Assembly (NCBI RefSeq): GCF_020165985.1
Contig: NZ_JAIUKZ010000018.1
Coordinates: 62,001 to 126,000 of the forward strand
DNA from: Bacillus sp. RAR_GA_16
GTDB taxonomy: Bacteria > Bacillota > Bacilli > Bacillales > Guptibacillaceae
DNA length: 64,000 bases
Direction of reading: 5' to 3'
The translations under genes were made by a program, and so were the position numbers. This document shows, one piece after another, positions 29,732 through 38,457 of the stretch. Within the stretch, counting starts at the first letter, position 1. Each line of letters begins with the position of its first letter. Below the pieces are notes generated by a model. That model saw only the letters and a program-made list of their open reading frames with translations. It was not told the origin of the DNA and did not search any database.

Positions 29732-29768
29732 AAAAACAAAATAGCCAGAGCAGAGGCTCTGGCTATTT
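29732..29768 (-). terminator. Intrinsic terminator of crtO-fni
   Basis: A 13-bp perfect stem (29739-29751 with 29756-29768) and 4-nt loop, overlapping the last codons of fni. The minus strand continues TTTTG then five T. Confidence 0.85.
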
Positions 29769-30806
29769 CTTTCGTAAAGCACTATTGTATTTTAACCTGT
29801 TAATCGAAGAGGCACCTATACCAAACATGGCCGTTCTGAGTTCAAATTCAATTCGTTTCAGTTGATCTGATAGTGCTTCTTCGCTATCATCTACAGCATT
29901 TTCAAGAAGAGCTCGCCCAAATCCTGAAACATCAGCACCGAGGGCTATCGCTTTTGCCGCGTCTACGCCGTTTTTTAAGCCACCGCTTGCAATCATCGGT
30001 ACATCAGGATGTTGTTTTCTTACATCAATAATACAATCCGCTGTTGGGTTGCCCCAATCCTCAAACGCTTTCGCCGCCTGTCGTCGCATCGTTTGGTGAG
30101 ATCGATAGCTTTCTACTTGAATCCATGATGTTCCGCCAGCACCAGCTACATCGATAAAGCTCGCACCTGCACTAATGAGCCGCTGAGCTGTTTTCGCATC
30201 AATCCCCATACCAACTTCTTTTATTCCAAGCGGAACCGGAATCGCCTTAGCTACTTCGCGAATCTTCACAATTAGATCTTGAAAGTCTGTATCGCCTTCA
30301 GGTTGAAAGACTTCTTGTAATGGATTTAAATGAAGAATGAGCGCATCAGCTTGAATTAAATCGATGGCTCGTTTACACTCTTCAACCGTAAAACCATAAT
30401 TAAGCTGAACAGCTCCAATATTCGCCAGGACTGGAATAGTTGGGGCGTATTTTCGAACATCAAATGAATAAACGGATTTCGATTCTTGAATTGCTGCTCG
30501 CATTGATCCTACTCCAAGGGCCCAACCATGTGCTTCAGCGGCTTTTGCAAGTCGCTTATTTATTTCCCATGCTCGCTCTGTTCCACCAGTCATTGAGCTT
30601 ATGAGAAATGGTGTGTTTAATTTTTTATTTAGAAATGAAGTTGAAATATCCACTTCATTATAAGCAATTTCAGGTAAAGGATTGTGCTTAAAACGATACC
30701 GTTCTAACCCTGTTGTTAATCCTGTCCCTTCAACATCTTCTGTCAGACAGATGTCGATATGTTCGTTTTTTCTTTTTTCGGTTTGATCAAACCCCAAATG
30801 TTCCAA
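29763..30806 (-). CDS. fni: Type 2 isopentenyl-diphosphate delta-isomerase
   Basis: FMN- and NADPH-dependent interconversion of IPP and DMAPP, supplying the prenyl precursors of the carotenoid pathway. 347 residues in a TIM-barrel; conserved RKNEHID near the start, SSMTGGTE, GVGSMRAAI, HLNPLQEVFQPEGD and the FMN-phosphate glycines near 270 (IASGGLKNGVD). It overlaps crtO by 20 bases and is read from the same minus-strand arm. Confidence 0.95.
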   Translation of the reverse strand: MEHLGFDQTEKRKNEHIDICLTEDVEGTGLTTGLERYRFKHNPLPEIAYNEVDISTSFLNKKLNTPFLISSMTGGTERAWEINKRLAKAAEAHGWALGVGSMRAAIQESKSVYSFDVRKYAPTIPVLANIGAVQLNYGFTVEECKRAIDLIQADALILHLNPLQEVFQPEGDTDFQDLIVKIREVAKAIPVPLGIKEVGMGIDAKTAQRLISAGASFIDVAGAGGTSWIQVESYRSHQTMRRQAAKAFEDWGNPTADCIIDVRKQHPDVPMIASGGLKNGVDAAKAIALGADVSGFGRALLENAVDDSEEALSDQLKRIEFELRTAMFGIGASSINRLKYNSALRKK

Positions 30807-31305
30807 TGGAATCCCCCCTGCGCTCCTCTTTTTTCAACTGCTTAGTTAGTAATGGTTTTAACCTTAGTCGATTGTACCGTTGAATAAGGATAAATGGAAG
30901 GTTAACAATCAGTGCATAACCAATCATAATAAATCCAATGCTTATTGGATTCCATACAAAAAACAAGATGGATGGTGGGATCAACAACCAGTGCGTCACT
31001 TCTGCACGTCGCGTTTCTACAATGAATTTCTGAATATAAGAAGAACTTAGTGTCCTTAACTCTTTTTTCCGAAACCCACCTTTAAACACGTCTCCCCCAT
31101 CAGGTAGAATGGTTTTCCATTTTCGAATTCGTAACCTTTCATATAAATGAAGTTCTTGCTTTCGATTGTTTATCCCACTTTTTTTTGATTGGTAAAAGGA
31201 ATCTGGCAAGCGAAGGCAAATATAAGAGATAGATACATGAATGATCAGCCACGCAAAAATGTTCACCATGATTAAGACTAAAGTGGATAAATGGATCATC
31301 TGCAT
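30787..31305 (-). CDS. crtO: Glycosyl-carotenoid acyltransferase, CrtO-like
   Basis: Resembles S. aureus CrtO, which esterifies the 6-OH of the sugar on glycosyl-4,4'-diaponeurosporenoate with a fatty acid as the last step of staphyloxanthin synthesis. About 172 residues. Shared features: an N-terminal helix, RLPDSFYQ, RIRKWK..LPDGG, VETRRAE.THW, a paired membrane segment and NLPFILIQRYNRLRL near the C-terminus. ATG at 31305 is better spaced from GAGGA than the ATG at 31311. Divergent from crtP across a shared regulatory region. Confidence 0.9.
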   Translation of the reverse strand: MQMIHLSTLVLIMVNIFAWLIIHVSISYICLRLPDSFYQSKKSGINNRKQELHLYERLRIRKWKTILPDGGDVFKGGFRKKELRTLSSSYIQKFIVETRRAEVTHWLLIPPSILFFVWNPISIGFIMIGYALIVNLPFILIQRYNRLRLKPLLTKQLKKEERRGDSIGTFGV

Positions 31306-31371
31306 AGGCATTCCTCACTTCTAAATTGTTTAACCTATCCAATTTCAGGTAATGTTCCCTTAAGTACACTT

Positions 31372-31426
31372 AACACTGTAACAGCGTTATGATTCCTTTA
31401 CAAAGGTTATACCTAAACTATACAAT
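31372..31426. promoter_or_regulatory. Divergent carotenoid promoter region with 17-bp palindrome
   Basis: AACACTGT-A-ACAGCGTT (31372-31388) is a near-perfect palindrome with one mismatch, of the size bound by TetR or MarR dimers. On the plus strand, -35 TTTACA (31397-31402) and -10 TACAAT (31421-31426), spacer 18, fit a crtP promoter just downstream. On the minus strand, TTGTAA with a TACAGT -10 overlapping the palindrome could drive crtO-fni. No regulator gene is nearby. Confidence 0.5.
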
Positions 31427-31479
31427 GACAGTGTACAAAAGTCGATTCATGACGCTAATAAGATGAAGGAGGAGAAGGA

Positions 31480-32985
31480 ATGAGCAAAAAAACGATCGTT
31501 ATTGGGGCTGGTCTAGGTGGACTATCAGCAGCTATTCGTCTCGCAGCAGATGGGCATCAAGTCACTGTCCTAGAAAAAAATGAACGCGCTGGTGGTAAAT
31601 TAAACAAGCGTTCTGGTCAGGGATTTAAGTTTGACACGGGGCCTTCCATTCTCACAATGCCCTGGGTTCTTGAAAAGTTGTTTAAGAGTGCGGATCGAAA
31701 TGTAAACGATTATATGTCGATTAAACGCATTGAACCTCAGTGGAGAACCTTTTTTGAAGACGGTGTACAAATTGATGTAACAAGTGACATTGCCGTGATG
31801 TTATCTGAGGTACATAAACGCTCAGAGAAAGATTATTCCAATTTCCTCTCCTATTTAGATTACTGCAAAACCATGTTTGATCTTAGCTTGAAAAGTTTTT
31901 ATAAAAAAAGCTTATCTGGCATTCAAGATTTACAAAAGCTGCATTCCTTTAAAGATCTTCTTTCAATGAATCCGATGAAATCAATGAATCAGGCTACCGA
32001 AAAATATCTAGATGACAAGCATTTACAACAGCTATTTAACTTCTTTATTATGTATATTGGCTCTTCGCCTTACCATTCACCAGCTATCCTATCTCAACTT
32101 GTCTATGTTCAACTTGGTCTAGGAATCTACTATGTTGAAGGTGGAATGTACAAGATTGCCGAAGGAATGCTTAAGGTACTCGATGAGTTAGGTGTCGACA
32201 TTCAAGTAAATACGGAAGTTGCTGAAATTCTTACGGTTAACAAAAAAGCCGCTGGTGTAAAGCTAGCCAATGGAACCACGATGGAAGCTGATTTAATTGT
32301 TAGTAACCTTGAAGGTATTCCGGCTCACGAGATGCTACTAAAGGGTGAACCTGGGGCAGAAAAAGTAAAAGAAGATATGAAAAAGTACACGCCTACAGTA
32401 TCTGGTCTTGTCATGCTATTAGGTGTAAACAAAACGTTCGATCAGCTACAACATCATAATTTCTTTTTCTCAAAAGATCCAGAACTTGAATTTAAGCAAA
32501 TTTTTGACGATGGCGTACCGGCAGATGATCCAACAGTGTATATCGGCATTTCTTCAAAATCAGATCCAACTCAGGCGCCGGCTGGCAAAGAAAATTTATT
32601 CGTCCTAACCCATGTCCCACCCCTTCAACCTGGCGAGAGTTTCGAACAACATCGTGGGAGATATCGTGAAATTGTACTAGACAAACTCGAGCGTATGGGG
32701 ATGACAGGGCTTCGTGAATCGATTGAATTCGAATATCAATTTATTCCGGATGATATAAAAGAATTATATGGTTCTAACGGTGGTTCGATTTACGGTGTAG
32801 CTACAGATCGAAAAGTGAACGGCGGATTCAAAATTCCTTCAAGAAGTCAGTTAGTGGATAATTTATATTTTGTAGGTGGTTCAACTCATCCAGGCGGTGG
32901 TGTCCCGATGGTCACTCTCTCCGGTCAACTTACTGCGGACTTAATTGCGGAGGATCAAAAATTGAAAGATGAACAAACTGGCTAA
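31480..32985 (+). CDS. crtP: C30 carotenoid oxygenase, CrtP/CrtNb-like (phytoene desaturase family)
   Basis: FAD-dependent amine-oxidase-fold enzyme of 501 residues. Close in pattern to S. aureus CrtP, which oxidises a terminal methyl of diaponeurosporene or diapolycopene to an aldehyde. Dinucleotide-binding motif GAGLGGLSAAIRLA at residue 9 onward; CrtP-like GPSILTMP, QWRTFFEDG, YIGSSPYHSPAILS; C-terminal FAD motif GGSTHPGGGVPMV. Start has AGGAGGAGAAGGA upstream. First gene of the four-gene plus-strand arm. Exact oxidation product is inference. Confidence 0.88.
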   Translation: MSKKTIVIGAGLGGLSAAIRLAADGHQVTVLEKNERAGGKLNKRSGQGFKFDTGPSILTMPWVLEKLFKSADRNVNDYMSIKRIEPQWRTFFEDGVQIDVTSDIAVMLSEVHKRSEKDYSNFLSYLDYCKTMFDLSLKSFYKKSLSGIQDLQKLHSFKDLLSMNPMKSMNQATEKYLDDKHLQQLFNFFIMYIGSSPYHSPAILSQLVYVQLGLGIYYVEGGMYKIAEGMLKVLDELGVDIQVNTEVAEILTVNKKAAGVKLANGTTMEADLIVSNLEGIPAHEMLLKGEPGAEKVKEDMKKYTPTVSGLVMLLGVNKTFDQLQHHNFFFSKDPELEFKQIFDDGVPADDPTVYIGISSKSDPTQAPAGKENLFVLTHVPPLQPGESFEQHRGRYREIVLDKLERMGMTGLRESIEFEYQFIPDDIKELYGSNGGSIYGVATDRKVNGGFKIPSRSQLVDNLYFVGGSTHPGGGVPMVTLSGQLTADLIAEDQKLKDEQTG

Positions 32986-33002
32986 GAAAGGACCTTCGCA
33001 AC

Positions 33003-33812
33003 ATGAATTGGGATAACATTATTTTTAGGCTTTTTATTTTTTGGTATTGTTGTGGGTTGATTCTAGTAGGTTTCGACCTGCTACCACCTTTTTTAAATTG
33101 GGCAAATGCCTTCTTTCTTATTTTATGTGGTATATTAGGATGTCTTTATTTCATCCGTACTTTCGGCTCTTTTCGGGGGTTATCGTATGCCTCTTTTATC
33201 TTTGCGTTTAGTATGATTGCAGAAGGACTCGGTGTCCATTACGGCTTAATCTTTGGTCAGTATGATTATTCAGGAGATTTTGGCTTTAAAATAGCTGAGG
33301 TTCCAATTGGAATAGGATTTGCCTGGATTATGGTTATTGCCGTTACTCACGTGATATCCATGCAGTTGATCGAGAAGATGAAACGAGGATACTTAAGATG
33401 GCTAGTTTATGCTCTAGCAGGGGGATTAATTGCAGTTCTCATCGATTTAATTATTGATCCTGTCGCATATTTAGTGAAAGGATATTGGGGCTGGGATGGT
33501 GATGGCGCGTACTATAACGTTCCTTTTCAAAACTTTACCGGGTGGTTTTGGGTATCATTCTTTTTCCATGTGTTACTCTATCCCCTTTATATGCGAAATA
33601 CGCCATCCAATAAAGCAGCTTTTATCTTGTGGAAAAATCGTATGGTCATGTTGTTTGGAATGGTCATGGGGATGTTTATTTTCTTAGCATTATTAGACGG
33701 ATTATGGCTTGCCTGCTTGTTAACATTCGTTCCCACACTTTTACTTTTAGTCACATATAAGAAGACCATAACCCAAAAGAACAAAGCGTCGGTAGAAGAG
33801 GTGATTGTCTAA
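33003..33812 (+). CDS. cruF: Carotenoid 1,2-hydratase-like membrane protein, CruF family
   Basis: Integral membrane protein of 269 residues with about seven helices, of the carotenoid biosynthesis (CruF, formerly DUF422) family. Adds water across the terminal C-1,2 double bond of acyclic carotenoids, creating the tertiary OH later glycosylated. Family patterns: EGLGVHYGLIFGQYDYS, EVPIGIGFAWIMV, DLIIDPVA, GYWGWDGDGAYYNVPFQN. It overlaps the glycosyltransferase gene by one base (TAATG). S. aureus lacks it, so the end product should differ from staphyloxanthin. Confidence 0.88.
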   Translation: MNWDNIIFRLFIFWYCCGLILVGFDLLPPFLNWANAFFLILCGILGCLYFIRTFGSFRGLSYASFIFAFSMIAEGLGVHYGLIFGQYDYSGDFGFKIAEVPIGIGFAWIMVIAVTHVISMQLIEKMKRGYLRWLVYALAGGLIAVLIDLIIDPVAYLVKGYWGWDGDGAYYNVPFQNFTGWFWVSFFFHVLLYPLYMRNTPSNKAAFILWKNRMVMLFGMVMGMFIFLALLDGLWLACLLTFVPTLLLLVTYKKTITQKNKASVEEVIV

Positions 33813-34924
33813 TGTTTGTTATCTATCTATGTATCCTTAGCTTATTTTTATTTTGGACGATCATTAATTCACTCTTCATGCCGCGCCTTAAGAAGACGGG
33901 GGACGAGAATGGACTAGTATCCATTCTCGTCCCTCTTCGTGATGAGGAACGAAATGTGAAAGATCTTGTTACTAGTTTACAAAGGCTAACCTACCATCAC
34001 TTCGAAGTTCTCTTTCTTGATGATCATTCAAGTGACCAAACTTTACATTTGCTCCGAAAGCATACAAGAAACGATTCTCGCTTTACTGTTCTTGAAGGGA
34101 ACGAGCTTCCTGAAGGTTGGACAGGTAAAGTGTACGCTTGCCATCAGCTTAGCGAACATGCCAGAGGCGAATATTTGTTGTTCAATGATGCGGATCTTCG
34201 GTTATCACCTGATGCAATTCAAGCATCACTTAGTCTAATGAAGAAGAAAAGCGCCGCGATGCTGACTGGTTTCCCTGCATTTCCAGTTAGCCTATTTCTA
34301 GAAAAATTACTCGTGCCACTCCAACATTTCGTCGTTCATTTTCATCTTCCTTTAGCACCAGCTAACTACACGACGCTCCCCGCCTTCACAGCAGCTCATG
34401 GAGCATTTATGATGGTTCATAAGGAAGCTTATCAACAGGTTGGTGGTCATGCGAGCATCCGAGACACACTGCTTGATGATATTGATTTGGCGAAAGCTTT
34501 TAAAAGGAAAGGAAAGCATGTGTTGCTTGCTAATATTACAAAGATGGTCACGTGCTATATGTATCAAACGAATCGTGAAGTTTGGAACGGATTCACCAAA
34601 AATTTATTTCCAGGTCTTGGACGATCTCGCTTTCTAATTGGTTTACTTTTCCTATTTTATGGTTGTTTCTATGTCGGCCCACTCGTTTTCATACTAATTG
34701 GACTTTATACATCTATAGCAGGCTCATTTCAATTCAATTTATTCATTCCCTACCTTCTAATTGTCTTACAGAAGGCATGGATTGATCTTAGAACAGAACA
34801 GCGAATGACATTATCCCTCCTCATGCCGTTTAGTGCTATTGCATTTATGGTTCTTCTTATCCATTCCATGCAAACAGGATTAAAACAGAAGGGGTATGTT
34901 TGGAAAGGAAGAACGTATTCATGA
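33812..34924 (+). CDS. crtQ: Carotenoid glycosyltransferase, family 2 (CrtQ/CruC-like)
   Basis: Membrane-associated GT2 glycosyltransferase of 370 residues. An N-terminal helix, a GT-A domain with the nucleotide/metal motif FNDADLRLS, the acceptor-region GHASIRDTLLDDIDLAKAF, and three C-terminal helices ending in WKGRTYS, as in CrtQ (WKGRQYS). Probably glucosylates either the hydroxyl made by CruF or a carboxyl end. Translationally coupled to cruF upstream and, through ATGA, to the following crtN-like gene. Confidence 0.85.
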   Translation: MFVIYLCILSLFLFWTIINSLFMPRLKKTGDENGLVSILVPLRDEERNVKDLVTSLQRLTYHHFEVLFLDDHSSDQTLHLLRKHTRNDSRFTVLEGNELPEGWTGKVYACHQLSEHARGEYLLFNDADLRLSPDAIQASLSLMKKKSAAMLTGFPAFPVSLFLEKLLVPLQHFVVHFHLPLAPANYTTLPAFTAAHGAFMMVHKEAYQQVGGHASIRDTLLDDIDLAKAFKRKGKHVLLANITKMVTCYMYQTNREVWNGFTKNLFPGLGRSRFLIGLLFLFYGCFYVGPLVFILIGLYTSIAGSFQFNLFIPYLLIVLQKAWIDLRTEQRMTLSLLMPFSAIAFMVLLIHSMQTGLKQKGYVWKGRTYS

Positions 34925-36381
34925 AAACAGTTGCCATCGTTGGAGCAGGTCTAGGTGGACTATCAGCTTCGATTAAACTAGCTAGCAAGGGATATGATGT
35001 TCACGTTTTTGATAAAAATGCTTATACTGGTGGGAAAATGATGCCTGTGGAAATGGGTGCCTATCACTTTGACTTTGGGCCAAATACGATGACGATGCCA
35101 GAAGTATTTGATTCAATTTTTGAAGAAGCAAACCTGAATCCTCGAGATTTTTATCATTGGATTAAACTTGATCATCATACAAAAAACGTCGATGACGATG
35201 GTGAATCGTTTATGATGAGTACAGATGAAACGTTTATGAAAGAACAGCTAAATCATCTTGACTCATTTGCCGCTGAAAACTATCCAAACTACTTAAAGGA
35301 AATCGAACGTCTATACCATTTATCTAAAGATTCGTTCTTTCCTAGAATGTTTACTAACTGGAAAGATTACTTGTCACCAAGTTTATTTCAAGCGGTTGTT
35401 CAGGTACGACCGCTTGAAAAAATGAATCATTTTCACGAGCGGTATTTCAAGCATCCACTTCTCCTTAAAGCATTTAATCGTTATTCAACTTATATTGGCT
35501 CTTCTCCCTTTCAATCACCTGCAACGTTTGCCATGATTGGTTACCTAGAAATGGTACAAGGAGTTTATTATGTTAAAGGTGGAAATACAAAGCTTGCTGA
35601 AAGTCTTGAACGCGCAGCTAGGCAACTTGGCGTCACCTTTCACCTCAATACAGAGGTAACGAGCATTGAGGTTGAAAAGAAAAGAGCATATCAGATTAAA
35701 ACAGCTACGGATACGTATGCTGTCGACTATGCCATTATTAATGGAGACTTGCTTAACGCCTATCCTGCGCTTGTAGCGGAGAAACATCGTCCCTCCCTGC
35801 CTAATAAAAAAATCGAGCGATCTTCTCCATCAATTTCGGCTTTCGTCATAATGGCCGGGCTTTCCACGAAGCTTCCAAATTTGACGCATCATCAAGTTTA
35901 TTTCTCAAAAGATTATTCAGAAGAATTTAACACGCTATTTAACGAAAAGTGGCCAGAGGAGCCTACCATTTATATTTCAAATTCTTCTGTAACGGATCCC
36001 TCTATTTCTCCAGACGGAGATAATCTCTTTATTCTAGTGAATGCCCCTCCACTTACAAAAGGAAATGACATCTCACTAGAAGACTATAAAGAGAAGATCT
36101 ATCAACGATTGGAAGCAAAGGGGCTACCTATTCGAGATCACCTCGTTGTCGAAAAGGTCATCGGTCCTGAAGAAATTCAAGAAAAATTTCGTGCTTTCCG
36201 TGGAGCACTCTATGGCATCTCCTCGAACTCATTAAAAAACAGCTTTCTTCGACCGTCGAATCAATCAAAGGATATACCAAACCTCTACTTCGCTGGAGGC
36301 AGTACGCATCCTGGTGGCGGATCACCGATGGTCGTGATTAGCGGGAAAAACGTCGCGGAGCGAATTATTCGAGAAAGTTAG
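34921..36381 (+). CDS. CrtN-family carotenoid desaturase/oxidase (paralogue 2)
   Basis: 486 residues starting MKTVAIVGAGLGGLSASIKL at 34921, which overlaps the crtQ stop by ATGA; the frame stays open to 34900 but without a ribosome site. FAD-binding N-terminus, DFGPNTMTMPEVF, YIGSSPFQSPATFA, and the C-terminal FAD motif GGSTHPGGGSPMV. It is more like its neighbour CrtP than like CrtI. Position in a modification arm suggests it oxidises or further desaturates an end group, possibly 3,4-dehydrogenation or aldehyde to acid; this is inference. Confidence 0.82.
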   Translation: MKTVAIVGAGLGGLSASIKLASKGYDVHVFDKNAYTGGKMMPVEMGAYHFDFGPNTMTMPEVFDSIFEEANLNPRDFYHWIKLDHHTKNVDDDGESFMMSTDETFMKEQLNHLDSFAAENYPNYLKEIERLYHLSKDSFFPRMFTNWKDYLSPSLFQAVVQVRPLEKMNHFHERYFKHPLLLKAFNRYSTYIGSSPFQSPATFAMIGYLEMVQGVYYVKGGNTKLAESLERAARQLGVTFHLNTEVTSIEVEKKRAYQIKTATDTYAVDYAIINGDLLNAYPALVAEKHRPSLPNKKIERSSPSISAFVIMAGLSTKLPNLTHHQVYFSKDYSEEFNTLFNEKWPEEPTIYISNSSVTDPSISPDGDNLFILVNAPPLTKGNDISLEDYKEKIYQRLEAKGLPIRDHLVVEKVIGPEEIQEKFRAFRGALYGISSNSLKNSFLRPSNQSKDIPNLYFAGGSTHPGGGSPMVVISGKNVAERIIRES

Positions 36382-36387
36382 TGAAAA

Positions 36388-36422
36388 AAAGGGAGAGCGG
36401 TGTGATACACAGCTTTCCCTTT
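36388..36422 (+). terminator. Hairpin after the plus-strand crt operon
   Basis: An 11-bp stem with one G-T pair (36388-36398 with 36412-36422); the loop can pair further through TGTG and CACA. The following tail has only three T before ACTAATAAAA, so termination may be partial. Confidence 0.55.
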
Positions 36423-36451
36423 ACTAATAAAACAGCTTTTCAAGAAAAAAG

Positions 36452-37105
36452 TTAGGATCCACCAATTACCTGGACATTACCAATCATTCGGATCGAATCT
36501 CCATCAACCATTAGCCCATCTCCATCATTGACGCAAACGATTTTCTTTCTCTTTCTTTCCGAATATTCCCTCACCTTTTGTTTAAAGTCTTCATTCCAAC
36601 GATTATAGTGAGGGAGAAATTCAAAATCTACAAACTGCAACGTTTCAGATGATTGTTTGTCATCATCGATAAATAGCTGAAATAAGTTAACAGACTCCCC
36701 GAGTAGCACGCCTCCCCCACTTACCCCTACAATGATTCCTCCGTTCTGTACATATTCCACTAGAATTTTATCCATGCCACGATGGGTCATTGCATTTCCA
36801 AAATCGACCGGGTTACCTGCTGAAAGATGAATCATGTCACATTGCAACAAGTCTTTTATTTTTAATGAATTAAATTCCGAATATAAATCAAAATAGAGAA
36901 AATTCGTTACACCATAATCTTGATAATACTGAACTTTTGTTTGAAAATATTGCTTACGCTTGTCCTCCGTGGAAGGGATATATCCTACTTGAACCGTGCT
37001 TATTTCCAATCCTTCGAACAGTAAAGCGTCCAGACGTTGGTTTCCAGGAGATTCAACGACTTGGTCACTATAGAAAAACAACTTTCCAATCCCATTATTT
37101 TTCAT
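36452..37105 (-). CDS. Peptidase S51-like (dipeptidase E family) protein
   Basis: 217 residues with the class I amidotransferase-like fold of dipeptidase E and cyanophycinase relatives. Features: N-terminal KLFFYSDQ, MIHLSAGNPVDF, and a nucleophile region GVSGGGVLLG, where most relatives have GxSAG. A later LPHYNRW supplies a candidate catalytic His. May hydrolyse Asp-X dipeptides; substrate unproven. Lies 11 bases after the Cdd1 gene, probably co-transcribed. Confidence 0.75.
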   Translation of the reverse strand: MKNNGIGKLFFYSDQVVESPGNQRLDALLFEGLEISTVQVGYIPSTEDKRKQYFQTKVQYYQDYGVTNFLYFDLYSEFNSLKIKDLLQCDMIHLSAGNPVDFGNAMTHRGMDKILVEYVQNGGIIVGVSGGGVLLGESVNLFQLFIDDDKQSSETLQFVDFEFLPHYNRWNEDFKQKVREYSERKRKKIVCVNDGDGLMVDGDSIRMIGNVQVIGGS

Positions 37106-37116
37106 TTTTCTTCTTC

Positions 37117-37569
37117 CTATTCATACCAAGCTTTTTTAGGTCGATTCTTTGGATAACCTATTATTGCCCTGTGTTTTTTCCGTTCCTCCGTAAAATTGAA
37201 CCATTTCTTATTACTGGTCGGGTGATTCGCATAGTGAATCACACAACGAATTTGATCTTCCACACAACTATCCGTCCAAACACCTAAACATTGTTCTAAC
37301 TCATTGAATAGATCACTACTATTTTGATTTTTTATTTCATTCAATGAATAAATCTTTAAAGTCGATACCAATTTTTCGGCTAATTGAAAACCAATCGATG
37401 GAACTGATTGAAAATCTGCTAAGCCTTTATAAACTTTTGCCCTTTCATTTGAAACATGCAAGATCTTGGCTATTTCTGAAGTGGTTAACGTATGTATTTC
37501 ATTGATTTTTACGTTGGCTTTTCTTAGTTGTATTCTTTCATTTTGTGTTAGAGATAATGTTGGATTCAT
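37117..37569 (-). CDS. Cdd1-family helix-hairpin-helix protein
   Basis: 150 residues. A middle helix-hairpin-helix segment (LADFQSVPSIGFQLAEKLVS) and a C-terminal ELEQCLG.W.D.CVEDQIRCVI and WFNFTEER pattern match the Cdd1 (pathogenicity locus) family found in many bacilli. Role unknown; the motif suggests nucleic-acid binding. An N-terminal extension of about 50 residues (ERIQLRKANVKINEIHTLTT) looks like a helix-turn-helix and precedes the usual Cdd1 start. Confidence 0.7.
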   Translation of the reverse strand: MNPTLSLTQNERIQLRKANVKINEIHTLTTSEIAKILHVSNERAKVYKGLADFQSVPSIGFQLAEKLVSTLKIYSLNEIKNQNSSDLFNELEQCLGVWTDSCVEDQIRCVIHYANHPTSNKKWFNFTEERKKHRAIIGYPKNRPKKAWYE

Positions 37570-37598
37570 CTCCTCCCCCCTCTCGAATTGCTTCCCCT

Positions 37599-37949
37599 TT
37601 ATGACTCATTGAAAAAACACACTTGCAGCTTATTGTTATCTGGATCAAAAAAATCGAAGTAGTGATTATCCTCATCGTGATGAAGATCACTTGTACGAAC
37701 ATTCTGGTCTTTTAGTTTTATATAGGTTCTTTCAATATCTTTTGAGTAAAGAATAGGGTAACTTTGATTTGAACTAGAATTCGTCTCTCCCTCTTCGATG
37801 GTTAAAGGTACATGACCACTCCCTACACTTAATACGCGGTATCCTTTCCCCTTAAAGATTACTTGCAATCCTAACGACTCTTCATACCACTGGCTTGATT
37901 TCTCAATATCGGTCACTCTCATACAAAATGTATCAATTCTTTCAAACAT
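37599..37949 (-). CDS. VOC family protein
   Basis: 116 residues, single glyoxalase-fold domain starting MFERIDTFCMRVTDIEKSSQ, with WYEESLGLQVIF and the C-terminal HYFDFFDPDNNKLQVCFF. Start at 37949 is set by AGGAGG seven bases upstream. Substrate unknown. Sits between another VOC gene and the Cdd1 gene on the same strand. Confidence 0.8.
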   Translation of the reverse strand: MFERIDTFCMRVTDIEKSSQWYEESLGLQVIFKGKGYRVLSVGSGHVPLTIEEGETNSSSNQSYPILYSKDIERTYIKLKDQNVRTSDLHHDEDNHYFDFFDPDNNKLQVCFFNES

Positions 37950-38001
37950 CCATTGACCTCCTGAAAAATGCAAATTGATTAACTTCTCCTAACGAGATAA
38001 G

Positions 38002-38400
38002 TTATTTTCCCGCCTTCCCAAAAATTGACTTTATTTGTTCTTCTTCTTCATTCTTATTAATGTATTCAAAAAAACCAAGTTGGTTTCCCCATGGATCCGC
38101 AAACGTTCCCCACTTTACGGGAACTTCTAATCTTGAATGGATATCGAACTCTTCTATATCCAGGTCTTTCATTAATCGGTTTCTTTCAGCTAGTATATCG
38201 GTCACACCTAACCGCAATGGACCATTCCCCTCTGTGACATGACCTTCTGCAACTTGCAGCCAACAACCGGGTAGAAGTTTCCATTCCGCAAATCCTTCAT
38301 GAGGAATGAAATCGGGTTTCTTCTTTAACAATTTCTCATACCACTGGCGCCCTTCTTCCATATTGGAAACCCGAACTTGCGTCGTCATTTCAAAAACCAA
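38002..38400 (-). CDS. VOC family protein
   Basis: 132 residues, VOC fold: TTQVRVSNMEEGRQWYEKLL at the start and WGTFADPWGNQLGFFEYINK at the end. TTG start at 38400 with AGGAGGT seven bases upstream. Only distantly similar to the neighbouring VOC protein, so not a recent duplicate. Substrate unknown. Confidence 0.8.
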   Translation of the reverse strand: MVFEMTTQVRVSNMEEGRQWYEKLLKKKPDFIPHEGFAEWKLLPGCWLQVAEGHVTEGNGPLRLGVTDILAERNRLMKDLDIEEFDIHSRLEVPVKWGTFADPWGNQLGFFEYINKNEEEEQIKSIFGKAGK

Positions 38401-38457
38401 TCTAACTACCTCCTATGTGTTGTTAAATCACTTCGAAATTCATTTCACATATTTAAA

